A DNA stretch of 7,871 bases from Chitinophaga pinensis (GCA_945890595.1 CAMDCQ010000109.1:1-7871); one strand, 5' to 3'. Counted from the stretch's first letter, positions 1-7,049 are shown. Program-made: numbers and translations. Notes: a model not told the origin generated them from the sequence alone.

Positions 1-517
1 GACCGTGTATACTTAAACCCTTTATGCCTACATCTTGTAAACGCTCGGCTACTTCTTCTATATACTTGGTATCATCATCCCACCCTAATCGCGTTTTTAC
101 AGTAACAGGTAAAGATGTGCTTTTTACTATTTCGGCGGTCATGGCAACCATTTTTGGGATGTCTTGCAAAATGCCAGCACCGGCACCTTTACAGGCCACT
201 TTTTTTACAGGACAACCATAGTTAATGTCAATAATATCTGGATGGGCGGCTGCAGTTATTTCGGTAGCTTCCCGCATAGATTCTATGTCATTACCAAAAA
301 TTTGAATTCCAATAGGTCTTTCGTACTCAAATATGTCGAGTTTTTGACGGCTTTTAACAGCATCACGAATTAGTCCTTCAGAGGAAATAAACTCTGTGTA
401 CATTAAGTCTGCACCGTGTTGCTTGCAAACCGCACGAAAAGGGGGATCACTCACATCTTCCATTGGAGCGAGAAGTAAGGGAAAGTCTCCGATTTCTATA
501 TTGCCTATTTTCACCAT
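1..517 (-). CDS. dusB: tRNA-dihydrouridine synthase (DusB type), N-terminal part, cut by the left edge
   Basis: FMN- and NADPH-dependent enzyme that reduces specific uridines in tRNA to dihydrouridine, acting in the cytoplasm. Reading the minus strand from the ATG at 517 gives 172 residues with no stop before the window edge. The start MVKIGNIEIGDFPLLLAPME holds the conserved FMN-barrel opening (LAPMEDVSD, residues 16-24). The family signature NYGCPVKKV follows at 99-107, with the catalytic Cys at 102, then KTRLGW at 141-146 and SIHG at 169-172. Family members are about 330 residues long, so roughly half of the protein, including the helical C-terminal domain, lies outside. It is divergent from the CPBP protease gene. 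The start is well supported because the barrel begins directly after it and a Bacteroidota promoter sits about 40 bp upstream. The assignment to DusB rather than another Dus subfamily is slightly less certain than the Dus family itself. Confidence 0.95.
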   Translation of the reverse strand, partial: MVKIGNIEIGDFPLLLAPMEDVSDPPFRAVCKQHGADLMYTEFISSEGLIRDAVKSRQKLDIFEYERPIGIQIFGNDIESMREATEITAAAHPDIIDINYGCPVKKVACKGAGAGILQDIPKMVAMTAEIVKSTSLPVTVKTRLGWDDDTKYIEEVAERLQDVGIKGLSIHG

Positions 518-556
518 ATTTGCCCGAATTAATAGAATGGACGATTTACAAAGGGG

Positions 557-582
557 CAAAGATACAGAAACAAGTTATGCAA
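557..582 (-). promoter_or_regulatory. Probable dusB promoter (Bacteroidota -33/-7 type)
   Basis: On the minus strand the sequence TATCTTTG (564-557) matches the Bacteroidota -7 consensus TAnnTTTG exactly, and is followed by CCCC as is common. A TTG at 582-580 can serve as the -33 element, though the 15-bp gap is short against the usual 17-23. Transcription would begin near 550, leaving a leader of about 33 bases before the dusB ATG at 517. The site lies within the first codons of the longest possible reading of the CPBP gene on the other strand, which favours the shorter CPBP start. Confidence 0.55.
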
Positions 583-593
583 GACCCGATAGA

Positions 594-1499
594 ATGCAAG
601 CCGTTCTTCATTTTGTTATTGGTTTTTTATTTTTCATAGGCTGTGTTATGCTATTAGGTGGCATTGCAGTGGCATTGCTATCCCTACATTACTATGGCGA
701 TGCGAGCGGTTTGAAAGATAGCGAAGCGCTGATGAGCAAGCTTTATCCTCAAAATCTGCTACTAAAGATTTTTTTATTTGTATCATCATCTTTACCACTG
801 CTGGCAGCAGCTTTTATATCACTTCGATTTATCAAAGCATCTCCGCGCGATTTTTTATTGTTACACGCTCCTATTAGTAAAAAATGGTTTCTGTATTCGC
901 TCCTGTTTGTTTTGGTAAGTATGCCATTAATGAGTTCGTTACTCGAACTCAATATGGCGATAGACCTCAGTAAATGGCCAGATCTAAAGAATTGGATAGA
1001 TACTCAAGATAGTGCGGGTAATCAGACCTATGAAGCAATGGTGGGAAATGGAGGATTTGCTTCATTCATAACTAGTTTGGTATTTATGGCACTTATTCCT
1101 GCAATAGCAGAAGAGATTTTCTTTAGAGGATTCTTAATGAATGTTTTCAACGGCATATTCAAAAATATGCACGTGTCTATTTTAGTTACGGCACTTCTTT
1201 TCAGTGTAATCCATTTTCAGCTGTTAAAAGTAATTCCAATGTTCTTCTTGGCCACAGTTTTTGGATATGCGGTGTACTGGACTGGCTCTTTGTGGGCTTC
1301 CATAATAGCACACTTCGTAAACAACGCAATAGCGGTTATTATGCTGTATTATTATGCCGAGGGCGATTACGGAAAAGTGCTGGAACAAGGAGAATCCTTA
1401 CCTTTGACAGCAACTATGCTCATGGCTGTTATCGTTGTGACCATCTTCATCTATATTCAAAAAAACAGTAATACTAAAACACAAAATTTTTATGTCTAA
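594..1499 (+). CDS. CPBP-family intramembrane metalloprotease (CAAX protease / bacteriocin-processing type)
   Basis: Polytopic membrane protein of the Abi/CPBP family (related to Rce1), of about 301 residues from this start. The catalytic motifs are intact: EEIFFRG with Glu173, Glu174 and Arg178, a His at 207 in a VIHFQ helix, and the third motif ending in AHFVNN with His240 and Asn244. Multiple hydrophobic segments surround them. Family members cleave peptides inside the membrane, but the substrate cannot be read from sequence. The frame is open back to an ATG at 396, but that stretch lies over dusB. An ATG at 537 would add 19 polar residues, including a basic RPDR just before the first membrane segment, and remains a real alternative. 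The 594 start is preferred because the dusB promoter occupies 557-582. The stop overlaps the cdsA start by 8 bases, so the two are probably cotranscribed and translationally coupled. Confidence 0.88.
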   Translation: MQAVLHFVIGFLFFIGCVMLLGGIAVALLSLHYYGDASGLKDSEALMSKLYPQNLLLKIFLFVSSSLPLLAAAFISLRFIKASPRDFLLLHAPISKKWFLYSLLFVLVSMPLMSSLLELNMAIDLSKWPDLKNWIDTQDSAGNQTYEAMVGNGGFASFITSLVFMALIPAIAEEIFFRGFLMNVFNGIFKNMHVSILVTALLFSVIHFQLLKVIPMFFLATVFGYAVYWTGSLWASIIAHFVNNAIAVIMLYYYAEGDYGKVLEQGESLPLTATMLMAVIVVTIFIYIQKNSNTKTQNFYV

Positions 1500-2286
1500 C
1501 CTAGGTTTACGAATAATATTTGGCAGCATCTATGTCGCACTTATGGTGGGCGGTTCAGTTCTTGGTGTACCCTATTTTGGGTTGCTTATGGCGCTTATTG
1601 CCTTTCTTTCATTGTACGAAATGAGCGCACTTGCCAAAAAAGAAAGTGCACAGCATGTATGGTTAAATCCAATGTTGTTTGCTGGGGTTATTTTGTATGT
1701 AAACTTTGTAGATGCTAAGGAAATAGGCTTAAATCACTTTATAGCTGCATGGATACTGCAGTTGATATGCTTGTACTTTTCGTACATGGATTTAAAAAAT
1801 AATTTCATTCTAAATTACATCTCAGCGTCATTGTATTTATGGCTGCCTATTGGGCTGCTTGCAATGTGGTTTAATCAAAATTCTTCCACAAGTACAGAAT
1901 ATATTTTATTCTATCTAATAGCTATCTGGCTTTATGATTCTATGGCATATGTGGTAGGAAAATGGCTTGGAAAAACACCGATATTTCCGAAGGTGTCTCC
2001 TAAAAAAACAATAGAAGGAACAGTGGGAGGAACTATAGTTACTGTATTGATAATGAGTATCTTAAATGCATATTGGTTTCAATTAGATGAACCGATATAC
2101 CTACTTACGGTTGTGATTATTTTCTTTGCTACTTTTGGTGATTTTGTGGAGTCCTATATGAAACGAAAATTAGGCGTAAAAGATAGCGGCACACTCATAC
2201 CAGGGCACGGTGGGATATTGGACAGACTGGATTCTATATATTTATCGGCATTGCCATTTATAATTATCCTACTATTACTGCATTAA
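1492..2286 (+). CDS. cdsA: Phosphatidate cytidylyltransferase (CDP-diacylglycerol synthase)
   Basis: Integral membrane enzyme that makes CDP-diacylglycerol from phosphatidic acid and CTP, the branch point for phosphatidylethanolamine and acidic phospholipids. The 264-residue product is hydrophobic throughout, with about eight likely membrane segments. It ends with the family signature: a GDFVES segment, then KRKLGVKDSG with Lys230 and Asp231, then PGHGG at 237-241 and DRLD at 244-247. The acidic residues of this block bind divalent metal in the family. Length and domain order are normal. The ATG lies inside the end of the upstream protease gene (8-base overlap), so expression probably depends on that gene. 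Psd, which acts later in the same pathway, is encoded one gene further on. No phosphatidylserine synthase is visible in the window. Confidence 0.95.
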   Translation: MSNLGLRIIFGSIYVALMVGGSVLGVPYFGLLMALIAFLSLYEMSALAKKESAQHVWLNPMLFAGVILYVNFVDAKEIGLNHFIAAWILQLICLYFSYMDLKNNFILNYISASLYLWLPIGLLAMWFNQNSSTSTEYILFYLIAIWLYDSMAYVVGKWLGKTPIFPKVSPKKTIEGTVGGTIVTVLIMSILNAYWFQLDEPIYLLTVVIIFFATFGDFVESYMKRKLGVKDSGTLIPGHGGILDRLDSIYLSALPFIIILLLLH

Positions 2287-2305
2287 AAAAGTTAGTAAAG
2301 TTAGA

Positions 2306-2334
2306 TTTGACAAAGTTTAGAATAAATACATTTG
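2306..2334 (+). promoter_or_regulatory. Promoter for the dehydrogenase-psd-sprT group
   Basis: In the 83-bp gap after cdsA, TTTG (2306-2309) and TACATTTG (2327-2334) form a -33/-7 pair of the Bacteroidota type, separated by 17 bp. The -7 box matches TAnnTTTG exactly. Transcription would start near 2341, giving a leader of about 29 bases to the ATG at 2370. This makes the dehydrogenase and the genes behind it a transcription unit independent of cdsA, although read-through from cdsA is not excluded: no terminator hairpin is visible in the gap. Confidence 0.75.
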
Positions 2335-2369
2335 CCGACGTAGTAATACCTTAAATTATAAAAACATAA

Positions 2370-3647
2370 ATGAGTTTAAAATTCAAAGAACCAGCTCCTA
2401 TTACGGATCACTTGAATCCGTTGGAGTCTATGATGCAAAGATTTGACGAGGCAGCCAACATTTTAGGCCTAGATGAGTCTACGTATAATGCGTTAAAATC
2501 GCCAGAGAAAGCTGTGATTGTAAGTCTTCCGGTTACGATGGACGACGGAAAAATAAAAGTTTTTCAAGGTTACAGAGTAGTACACTCTTCTAAATTAGGC
2601 CCAAGTAAGGGTGGCATTCGCTATTCTATGGGAGTAAATTTGGATGAGGTAAAAGCTTTAGCAGCTTGGATGACATGGAAATGTGCGGTTGTAGGTATTC
2701 CTTACGGTGGTGGTAAAGGTGGTATTCAATGTGACCCTAGAACCATGTCCGATGGTGAATTGGAAAGATTAACCAGAGCATTTACAGGGGCAATGAGAGA
2801 TGTTTTTGGCCCAGAAAGAGACATTCCAGCGCCTGATATGGGAACAAACCCTCAAACTATGGCTTGGATTATGGACGAGTATTCAAAGCTCGTTGGTCAA
2901 GCTTCTCCTGCAGTAGTAACGGGAAAACCATTAGTACTAGGAGGTTCTTTGGGTAGAGTAGAGGCTACAGGAAGAGGAGTTATGGTATCTACGCGTAGCG
3001 CTATGGCAAAACTTAAAATGACGCCAACACAATGCACCTGTGCGGTTCAAGGATTTGGTAACGTTGGTAGTATCTCTGCAAAGCTTATTGAACAACAAGG
3101 GGTAACTATTGTTGCAATATCAGATGTAAGTGGCGCGTATTATAATCCGGATGGATTAAACGTAGAGGAAGCTATTGAGTATGTAACCAAGCATAAAAGT
3201 CTAGATGGTTACAAAGGCGGTAACATGATTACAAACGAAGAATTGCTCGAATTAGATGTTGATATTCTGGTACCTGCTGCGCTTGAAGACCAAATTACAG
3301 AGGAAAATGCGGGTAGAATAAAAGCGAAATTAATCGTAGAAGGTGCAAACGGACCTACGGCTTCTACAGCAGATAAAATATTAGATGAAAAAGGAATTTT
3401 AGTAGTTCCTGATATACTTGCTAATGCAGGAGGTGTTTCGGTATCATACTTTGAATGGGTACAAAACAGGTTAGGTTATTTCTGGACGGAAGAACGTGTT
3501 AACAGAAGAGCCGACCGTGTAATGAAGCTTGCTTTTGATAACGTATATAAAACGTCTAAAAAACACAAATGTAGCATGAGAACGGCAGCGTATGTAGTTG
3601 CTATCGAGAAGGTTGCAGACACTCTAAAATTAAGAGGTATATTTTAA
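2370..3647 (+). CDS. Glu/Leu/Phe/Val dehydrogenase (probable glutamate dehydrogenase)
   Basis: Cytoplasmic oxidoreductase that interconverts an amino acid and its 2-oxo acid plus ammonia; glutamate/2-oxoglutarate is the likely pair. The 425-residue protein has the N-terminal substrate domain with GPSKGG (Lys80), WKCAVV (Lys104), YGGGKGG (Lys116) and PAPDMGTN (Asp156). The spacing of these residues equals that of the active-site Lys89, Lys113, Lys125 and Asp165 of Clostridium symbiosum glutamate dehydrogenase. A Rossmann domain follows, with GFGNVGS at 228-234 and VAISD ending in Asp252. TGKPLVLGGSLGR is the usual linking motif. Length is typical of the hexameric short type. Coenzyme preference cannot be settled by eye. 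The gene has its own promoter, and its TAA overlaps the psd ATG by one base. Its position between cdsA and psd has no obvious pathway logic. A leucine or phenylalanine dehydrogenase is less likely, since those are usually shorter. Confidence 0.93.
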   Translation: MSLKFKEPAPITDHLNPLESMMQRFDEAANILGLDESTYNALKSPEKAVIVSLPVTMDDGKIKVFQGYRVVHSSKLGPSKGGIRYSMGVNLDEVKALAAWMTWKCAVVGIPYGGGKGGIQCDPRTMSDGELERLTRAFTGAMRDVFGPERDIPAPDMGTNPQTMAWIMDEYSKLVGQASPAVVTGKPLVLGGSLGRVEATGRGVMVSTRSAMAKLKMTPTQCTCAVQGFGNVGSISAKLIEQQGVTIVAISDVSGAYYNPDGLNVEEAIEYVTKHKSLDGYKGGNMITNEELLELDVDILVPAALEDQITEENAGRIKAKLIVEGANGPTASTADKILDEKGILVVPDILANAGGVSVSYFEWVQNRLGYFWTEERVNRRADRVMKLAFDNVYKTSKKHKCSMRTAAYVVAIEKVADTLKLRGIF

Positions 3648-4303
3648 TGAAGTTACATAGAGAAGGGTACAAAATAATTTTAATTTCCACGTTATTGTTT
3701 GCGGGGATACTTTTTGGTTTATCCGAAATGGATGCCCCACAATGGCTGGTAGTATTATTAGGTATTCCTCTTTTAGTGCTTTATGTGCTTATTATTCGAT
3801 TTTTTCGCGATCCAGCTCGTTACGCCAATACAACACTAAATGGCGTAACGAGTCCTTGCGATGGCAAGGTGGTTGTTATAGAAGAGGTAGAGGAAACAGA
3901 GTATTTTAAGGATAAACGAATACAAATTTCTGTGTTTATGTCTCCTTTAAATGTACACGTGAATAGGAATCCGATTTCGGGTGTTGTCAGTTACTTCAAA
4001 TATCACCCTGGCAAATACCTGGTGGCTTGGCATCCTAAGTCAAGTACAGAGAATGAGAGAACTACCGCAGTTATAAAGTCTGATAATGGTACTGAAATAC
4101 TATTTAGACAAATAGCCGGTGCGGTTGCTCGACGCATTAGATGGTACATTAAACCAGGAGATAAAACTACCCAAGGAGAAGAAATGGGTTTTATTAAATT
4201 TGGCTCGCGCGTAGATATTTTTGTTCCTGTAGGAACAAAAATAAATGTGGAGATCAATCAAACGGTTACGGCAGCAGAAACGTTGTTAGCCACCTACACC
4301 TAA
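3647..4303 (+). CDS. psd: Phosphatidylserine decarboxylase, short bacterial type
   Basis: Pyruvoyl-dependent membrane enzyme that converts phosphatidylserine to phosphatidylethanolamine, the last step of the pathway that CdsA begins. Two hydrophobic segments (about residues 9-26 and 32-51) anchor the N-terminus, followed by FRDP (53-56), SPCDGKV with Asp72, and FMSPLNVHVNRNP with His104. The proenzyme cleavage site is Gly186-Ser187 within KFGSR; self-cleavage there leaves a large beta chain and a small alpha chain of about 32 residues whose N-terminal Ser becomes the pyruvoyl group. The 218-residue length is normal for the short form. The start codon shares one base with the stop of the dehydrogenase gene (TAATG), which implies coupled translation and expression from the promoter at 2306-2334. 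Confidence 0.94.
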   Translation: MKLHREGYKIILISTLLFAGILFGLSEMDAPQWLVVLLGIPLLVLYVLIIRFFRDPARYANTTLNGVTSPCDGKVVVIEEVEETEYFKDKRIQISVFMSPLNVHVNRNPISGVVSYFKYHPGKYLVAWHPKSSTENERTTAVIKSDNGTEILFRQIAGAVARRIRWYIKPGDKTTQGEEMGFIKFGSRVDIFVPVGTKINVEINQTVTAAETLLATYT

Positions 4304-4310
4304 ATCATTA

Positions 4311-4907
4311 ATGAGTATTCACGAATACTTAGAAAAACATCTTCCTGCTTCAAAGGCGCATGCTATTGTGGATTATCTACAGGAGCATAAGTGCTTGCTG
4401 AAAATCACTAAACCCCGAAAAACCAAGCGAGGGGATTTTAGGCAAAATGGTCGTGAGTTAAGTATATCTGTTAATCACGATGACAATTCATATCGTTTTT
4501 TGTTCACGCTGGTGCACGAAATTGCTCATCTTAAAACCTTCCATCTACACAGAAACAAGGTAAAACCACATGGTGAGGAATGGAAGTCTAATTTCAAAAA
4601 TCTTTTTTATCATTTTCAAATGGAAGAAGAATTTGGAAAGGATGAAGCTGTTTTTAAAGTGGTGGCGTATGAATTAGAAAACCCCAAAGCGTGCAGTGGC
4701 GTAAATGTTACGCTAGAGAAAGCATTTAGTTTGTACGACGAAATGGAAGGATTGTATCTAGAAGAAGTTCAAGAAGGGCAATTATTCAATTTTAGAGAGC
4801 AAGTGTATCAAAAATTGGAGACAAGGAGGTCACGAGTGTTGTGCTTAAATGTTGCTAATGATCGAAAATATACCATTAATAAGGCGGCTTTAGTGCGGTT
4901 AAGCTAA
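4311..4907 (+). CDS. SprT-like zinc metalloprotease domain protein
   Basis: Small (198-residue) soluble protein with the SprT zincin signature. HEIAH at 69-73 provides two zinc ligands and the catalytic Glu70, and His87 in KPHGEEW is the probable third ligand, as in the HGxxF/W motif of the SprT/Spartan group. The N-terminal part is basic (KPRKTKRGDFR). The C-terminal part ends in a VLCLNVANDRKYTINKAALV segment and shows no CxxC zinc ribbon. Eukaryotic Spartan cleaves proteins crosslinked to DNA; the role of the bacterial members is not firmly known, so only the protease fold is claimed here. It starts 7 bp after psd and is the last gene of that group. The next gene, photolyase-like, converges on it; the DNA-repair theme shared by the two neighbours is suggestive only. 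Confidence 0.88.
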   Translation: MSIHEYLEKHLPASKAHAIVDYLQEHKCLLKITKPRKTKRGDFRQNGRELSISVNHDDNSYRFLFTLVHEIAHLKTFHLHRNKVKPHGEEWKSNFKNLFYHFQMEEEFGKDEAVFKVVAYELENPKACSGVNVTLEKAFSLYDEMEGLYLEEVQEGQLFNFREQVYQKLETRRSRVLCLNVANDRKYTINKAALVRLS

Positions 4908-4955
4908 AAACGTTAAAAGTAAATTTTACAGGTAAACCGGGAGTTAATGAAAATC

Positions 4956-4982
4956 AGGTCGATGAAAGACGTGCATTGACTT
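4956..4982 (+). terminator. Weak candidate terminator between convergent genes
   Basis: In the 73-bp gap between the sprT-like and photolyase-like genes, GGTCGATG (4957-4964) can pair with CATTGACT (4974-4981), and the A at 4956 with the T at 4982. This is a stem of about nine pairs, two of them G-T, around a 9-base loop. The following plus-strand bases are T-rich but form no clean run, and they overlap the end of the photolyase gene. Position supports it more than strength does. Confidence 0.3.
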
Positions 4983-6435
4983 ATGTTTCTTTACGACTCG
5001 GTATTGCATGAGCTTGAAGTACCGCTTTTTTACCTGCTTTAACGGCCGTTGATCCTTTGGTGGTCCACAATTCTTTTCGTGCTACTTTCAATGCTTCTGT
5101 GAGGTCTATGATGGGTGGCGGATAGTTCGTTTTTATCCCAAATAATTGCCTTTCCATATCATTTACCTTCCAGGGTTCATGAATGTGAGTGGCTGGAAAA
5201 TCTGCCAGTTCTGGCACCCATTTTTTGATAAATACGCCGTGGGGGTCATGATCTTTGGACTGCTTAATGGGGTTATAAATTCGAATGGTATTAATGCCAG
5301 TTACCGAGGCTTGCATCTGAAACTGAGGATAGTGAATTCCAGGCTCAAAATCGGTAAACTGTCTGGCCAAGTGTTCAATACCATCGTCCCAATTTTGTAG
5401 CAATGCATGGGTAAGAAAAGAAACCAATAGGGCGCGCATTCTAAAATTCAAATACCCCGTAGTACACACACATCGCATACAAGCATCCACTAATGGTATA
5501 CCGGTATTACCCTTTTCCCATTGCTGGATGTAGTCGATGTTTCGTTCTCGGACATAGGAGGTATATGCTTTGTTCTGAGGTAAATATTCCATTTCGACCT
5601 CTTGCTCAAATTTTTGAATAAAATGACAATGCCACCGTAATCGGGATAAAAAAGCATTTAAATTCTTCTTATTCCCGTTCGTTTTGGCCTGATATGCCGA
5701 TTGGTACACGGTTCGGATACTGATATTCCCCCAGGCAATATGAGCAGACAAACGGCTGCAAGAAGATCTGCTCTCTAGCGGTTTCGAAATCAAATACATG
5801 TATTGTTTTGATCGATGTTGAATGAAATCTTGAAGAACTGCTATGGCGTGGGTTTCACCACCACGTTGTATCTCCGGGTCGCTGCTCAGCTGTTTAAAGT
5901 ATTCTGGCTGAAATTTATCCGTTTTCCATTGCACGGTTTTAAGCTGATGTACAGACGAATCTAGTTGTGGATCGTGCATAAAAGTGTACCATTCTTTTAT
6001 CCAGTCTTTTCTGTTTTTCAATAACCGTATCACACCGTTTTGTTGAAATTCCACCCAACGTATAGATTTTGAATCTATCCATTTTTTTAAGGCTTTATCT
6101 ATAGTGTAAGAAAAATTTAAACCAGTCTCTTGGTACGAATAGATGCACTGCACCTCAAAGATTCTTGCAATCTCCTGCATGATCAAAATAGTATCTCCTT
6201 CTAAAACCGAGAAATGAAGCTCGTAGCGTTTGAATTGTCTTGCCATGTCCTTAAGGCTATCTTTAACAAATTGCCAATGGCGCGCCGCGTAGTGTGGATT
6301 TTGAATATACTGCGGATCTAAAATATACAAGAGCAAAGTAGGGATAGTGCTGGAGGCTGCCATTTCAAGGGGTTTATGATCCAGCAATCGCAGATCTCTT
6401 TTAAACCAAACGATATTAATTTCTTCTTTGTGCAA
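4981..6435 (-). CDS. Cryptochrome/DNA photolyase family protein with atypical active-site residues
   Basis: Flavoprotein of the photolyase/cryptochrome superfamily, 484 residues. The N-terminal antenna-type domain opens with INIVWFKRDLRLLDH (6-20). The FAD-binding domain shows CSRLSAHIAWG (226-236), RWHCHF (267-272), WEKGNTGIPLVDACMR (306-321), GYLNFRMRA (327-335) and RIYNPIKQS (385-393). Aligned by eye to E. coli photolyase, Trp306 and Trp349 match the outer electron-transfer tryptophans. The innermost one (Trp382) is Phe372, the lesion-contacting Trp384 is Met374, Asn378 is His368 and Glu274 is Arg265; Trp277 is kept as Trp268. Similar changes occur, as I recall, across a poorly studied bacterial clade, so light-driven repair of cyclobutane dimers is possible but not assured. 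The start is TTG: an in-frame stop lies two codons upstream, and the first ATG (residue 25) would delete the first beta strand. It has its own promoter. Confidence 0.9.
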   Translation of the reverse strand: MHKEEINIVWFKRDLRLLDHKPLEMAASSTIPTLLLYILDPQYIQNPHYAARHWQFVKDSLKDMARQFKRYELHFSVLEGDTILIMQEIARIFEVQCIYSYQETGLNFSYTIDKALKKWIDSKSIRWVEFQQNGVIRLLKNRKDWIKEWYTFMHDPQLDSSVHQLKTVQWKTDKFQPEYFKQLSSDPEIQRGGETHAIAVLQDFIQHRSKQYMYLISKPLESRSSCSRLSAHIAWGNISIRTVYQSAYQAKTNGNKKNLNAFLSRLRWHCHFIQKFEQEVEMEYLPQNKAYTSYVRERNIDYIQQWEKGNTGIPLVDACMRCVCTTGYLNFRMRALLVSFLTHALLQNWDDGIEHLARQFTDFEPGIHYPQFQMQASVTGINTIRIYNPIKQSKDHDPHGVFIKKWVPELADFPATHIHEPWKVNDMERQLFGIKTNYPPPIIDLTEALKVARKELWTTKGSTAVKAGKKAVLQAHAIPSRKET

Positions 6436-6480
6436 TGCTTAGAGTAAAACCGCTAGACCGTTGAGTTTGTTCACCTAAAT

Positions 6481-6509
6481 CAAAACTAAACTAGTGTGGC
6501 ATGAAACAA
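6481..6509 (-). promoter_or_regulatory. Promoter of the photolyase-family gene
   Basis: On the minus strand, TTG (6509-6507) and TAGTTTTG (6488-6481) lie 18 bp apart, a good fit to the Bacteroidota TTG/TAnnTTTG pair. Transcription would begin near 6475, about 40 bases ahead of the TTG start codon at 6435. The gene can thus be expressed independently of the small gene upstream of it. Confidence 0.65.
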
Positions 6510-6552
6510 GTAAATTTCTTGAATTTGGCTCAATTCGGATGTTATATGTACA

Positions 6553-6567
6553 TTGCCCATAACGTTT
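6553..6567 (-). repeat. 15-bp core repeat, copy 1 (just past the end of the small gene)
   Basis: Minus-strand sequence AAACGTTATGGGCAA. It matches the copy at 7050-7064 (AAACGTTACAAGCAA) at 12 of 15 positions, and all three differences are transitions. The copies have the same orientation and bracket the 154-residue gene, 497 bp apart. This is where the end of an inserted unit would be expected, but a chance match in AT-rich DNA is possible. Confidence 0.45.
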
Positions 6568-6584
6568 AAGCTAAACTGCGTTAT
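6559..6584. repeat. Short interrupted inverted repeat over the stop codon of the small gene
   Basis: ATAAC (6559-6563) pairs with GTTAT (6580-6584), and GTTTA (6564-6568) with TAAAC (6572-6576). The loop is AGC, and a 3-base bulge lies at 6577-6579. The stop codon of the small gene is inside it. The stem is AT-rich with no following T-run, so a classical terminator is unlikely. It overlaps core repeat copy 1 and may be part of a recombination or end-processing site. Confidence 0.4.
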
Positions 6585-7035
6585 TATGCTGTTTAGGTTT
6601 ATTAGCTGCTGGTTTCACTTTGTTCTTTGTCACACTGATTGTAAATTGAGCTTTATTATTTGAGTCAATTCGGTCAAATAAAATATTTATGGTCTTACCA
6701 TTGAATACAAAGGAACTGTTTGTTAATTCTTTTTTACTCGTAGCAACCATATTCCTAGCTCTAATAATTCCTTCATTAAATGCTTCCGCATTTTTGCCCA
6801 TTTTGCGTGGTACTAAATCAGTTTCATATCCAAATCCAGATAAAATTAAAGTATCTTGTCTTCCACTCCGATGGCTGTAATGATAACAACTATATCCAAT
6901 TTTATCGTTTAGTTTACTCCCACCTTCAATTGAAACATAAATTGTATGCACTGGTAGTACGTATTTGAGTCCAAAGACTGCAGTGGCCAATACTATAATT
7001 ACAAGTATTGTTACCCATGTTATTTTTTTCTTCAT
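6571..7035 (-). CDS. Hypothetical membrane-anchored protein
   Basis: A 154-residue product that I cannot place in a family. A short basic start (MKKK) is followed by one hydrophobic segment at about residues 7-27, read as an uncleaved signal anchor or a signal peptide; there is no lipobox cysteine. The rest is polar, with a single Cys at 50, and would lie outside the cytoplasmic membrane. It ends in a Lys/Asn/Pro-rich tail. The ATG at 7035 is the clear start, since it precedes the basic residues and hydrophobic segment directly. No promoter of the usual type was found upstream. Instead the start abuts the large stem-loop element, and the ATG overlaps (as ATGA) the stop of a start-less open frame that crosses that element. 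Two copies of a 15-bp repeat bracket the gene. This suggests that it is the payload of a mobile or cassette-like unit; its function is unknown. Confidence 0.75.
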   Translation of the reverse strand: MKKKITWVTILVIIVLATAVFGLKYVLPVHTIYVSIEGGSKLNDKIGYSCYHYSHRSGRQDTLILSGFGYETDLVPRKMGKNAEAFNEGIIRARNMVATSKKELTNSSFVFNGKTINILFDRIDSNNKAQFTISVTKNKVKPAANKPKQHNNAV

Positions 7036-7049
7036 ATCTGATTTTTAGC

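Noticed and set aside
24..373. Two short plus-strand frames at the left edge
   Set aside because: Both are shadows of dusB on the opposite strand.
515..522. CATATTTG as a plus-strand -7 box for the CPBP gene
   Set aside because: It has one mismatch to TAnnTTTG and no TTG at the required distance upstream.
396..593. N-terminal extension of the CPBP protease back to the ATG at 396
   Set aside because: The first 40 or so codons are the antisense of dusB, whose own frame is clearly conserved, and they encode nothing resembling the family.
577..639. Alternative ATG at 577 giving a short hydrophobic peptide in another frame, as if the CPBP start were frameshifted
   Set aside because: It stops after 20 codons. 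T-rich membrane-segment codons give hydrophobic residues in shifted frames by default, and the main frame is intact.
4916..4932. GTAAATTTTAC as an intrinsic terminator for the sprT-like gene
   Set aside because: The pairing is five AT-rich pairs around one base, with no T-run after it.
5146..5400. Plus-strand frame within the photolyase gene
   Set aside because: Antisense to a well-conserved FAD-binding domain; no independent signal.
6689..6968. Two plus-strand frames across the small hypothetical gene
   Set aside because: They overlap each other and the minus-strand gene, which has a proper signal-anchor start; neither has promoter or family support.
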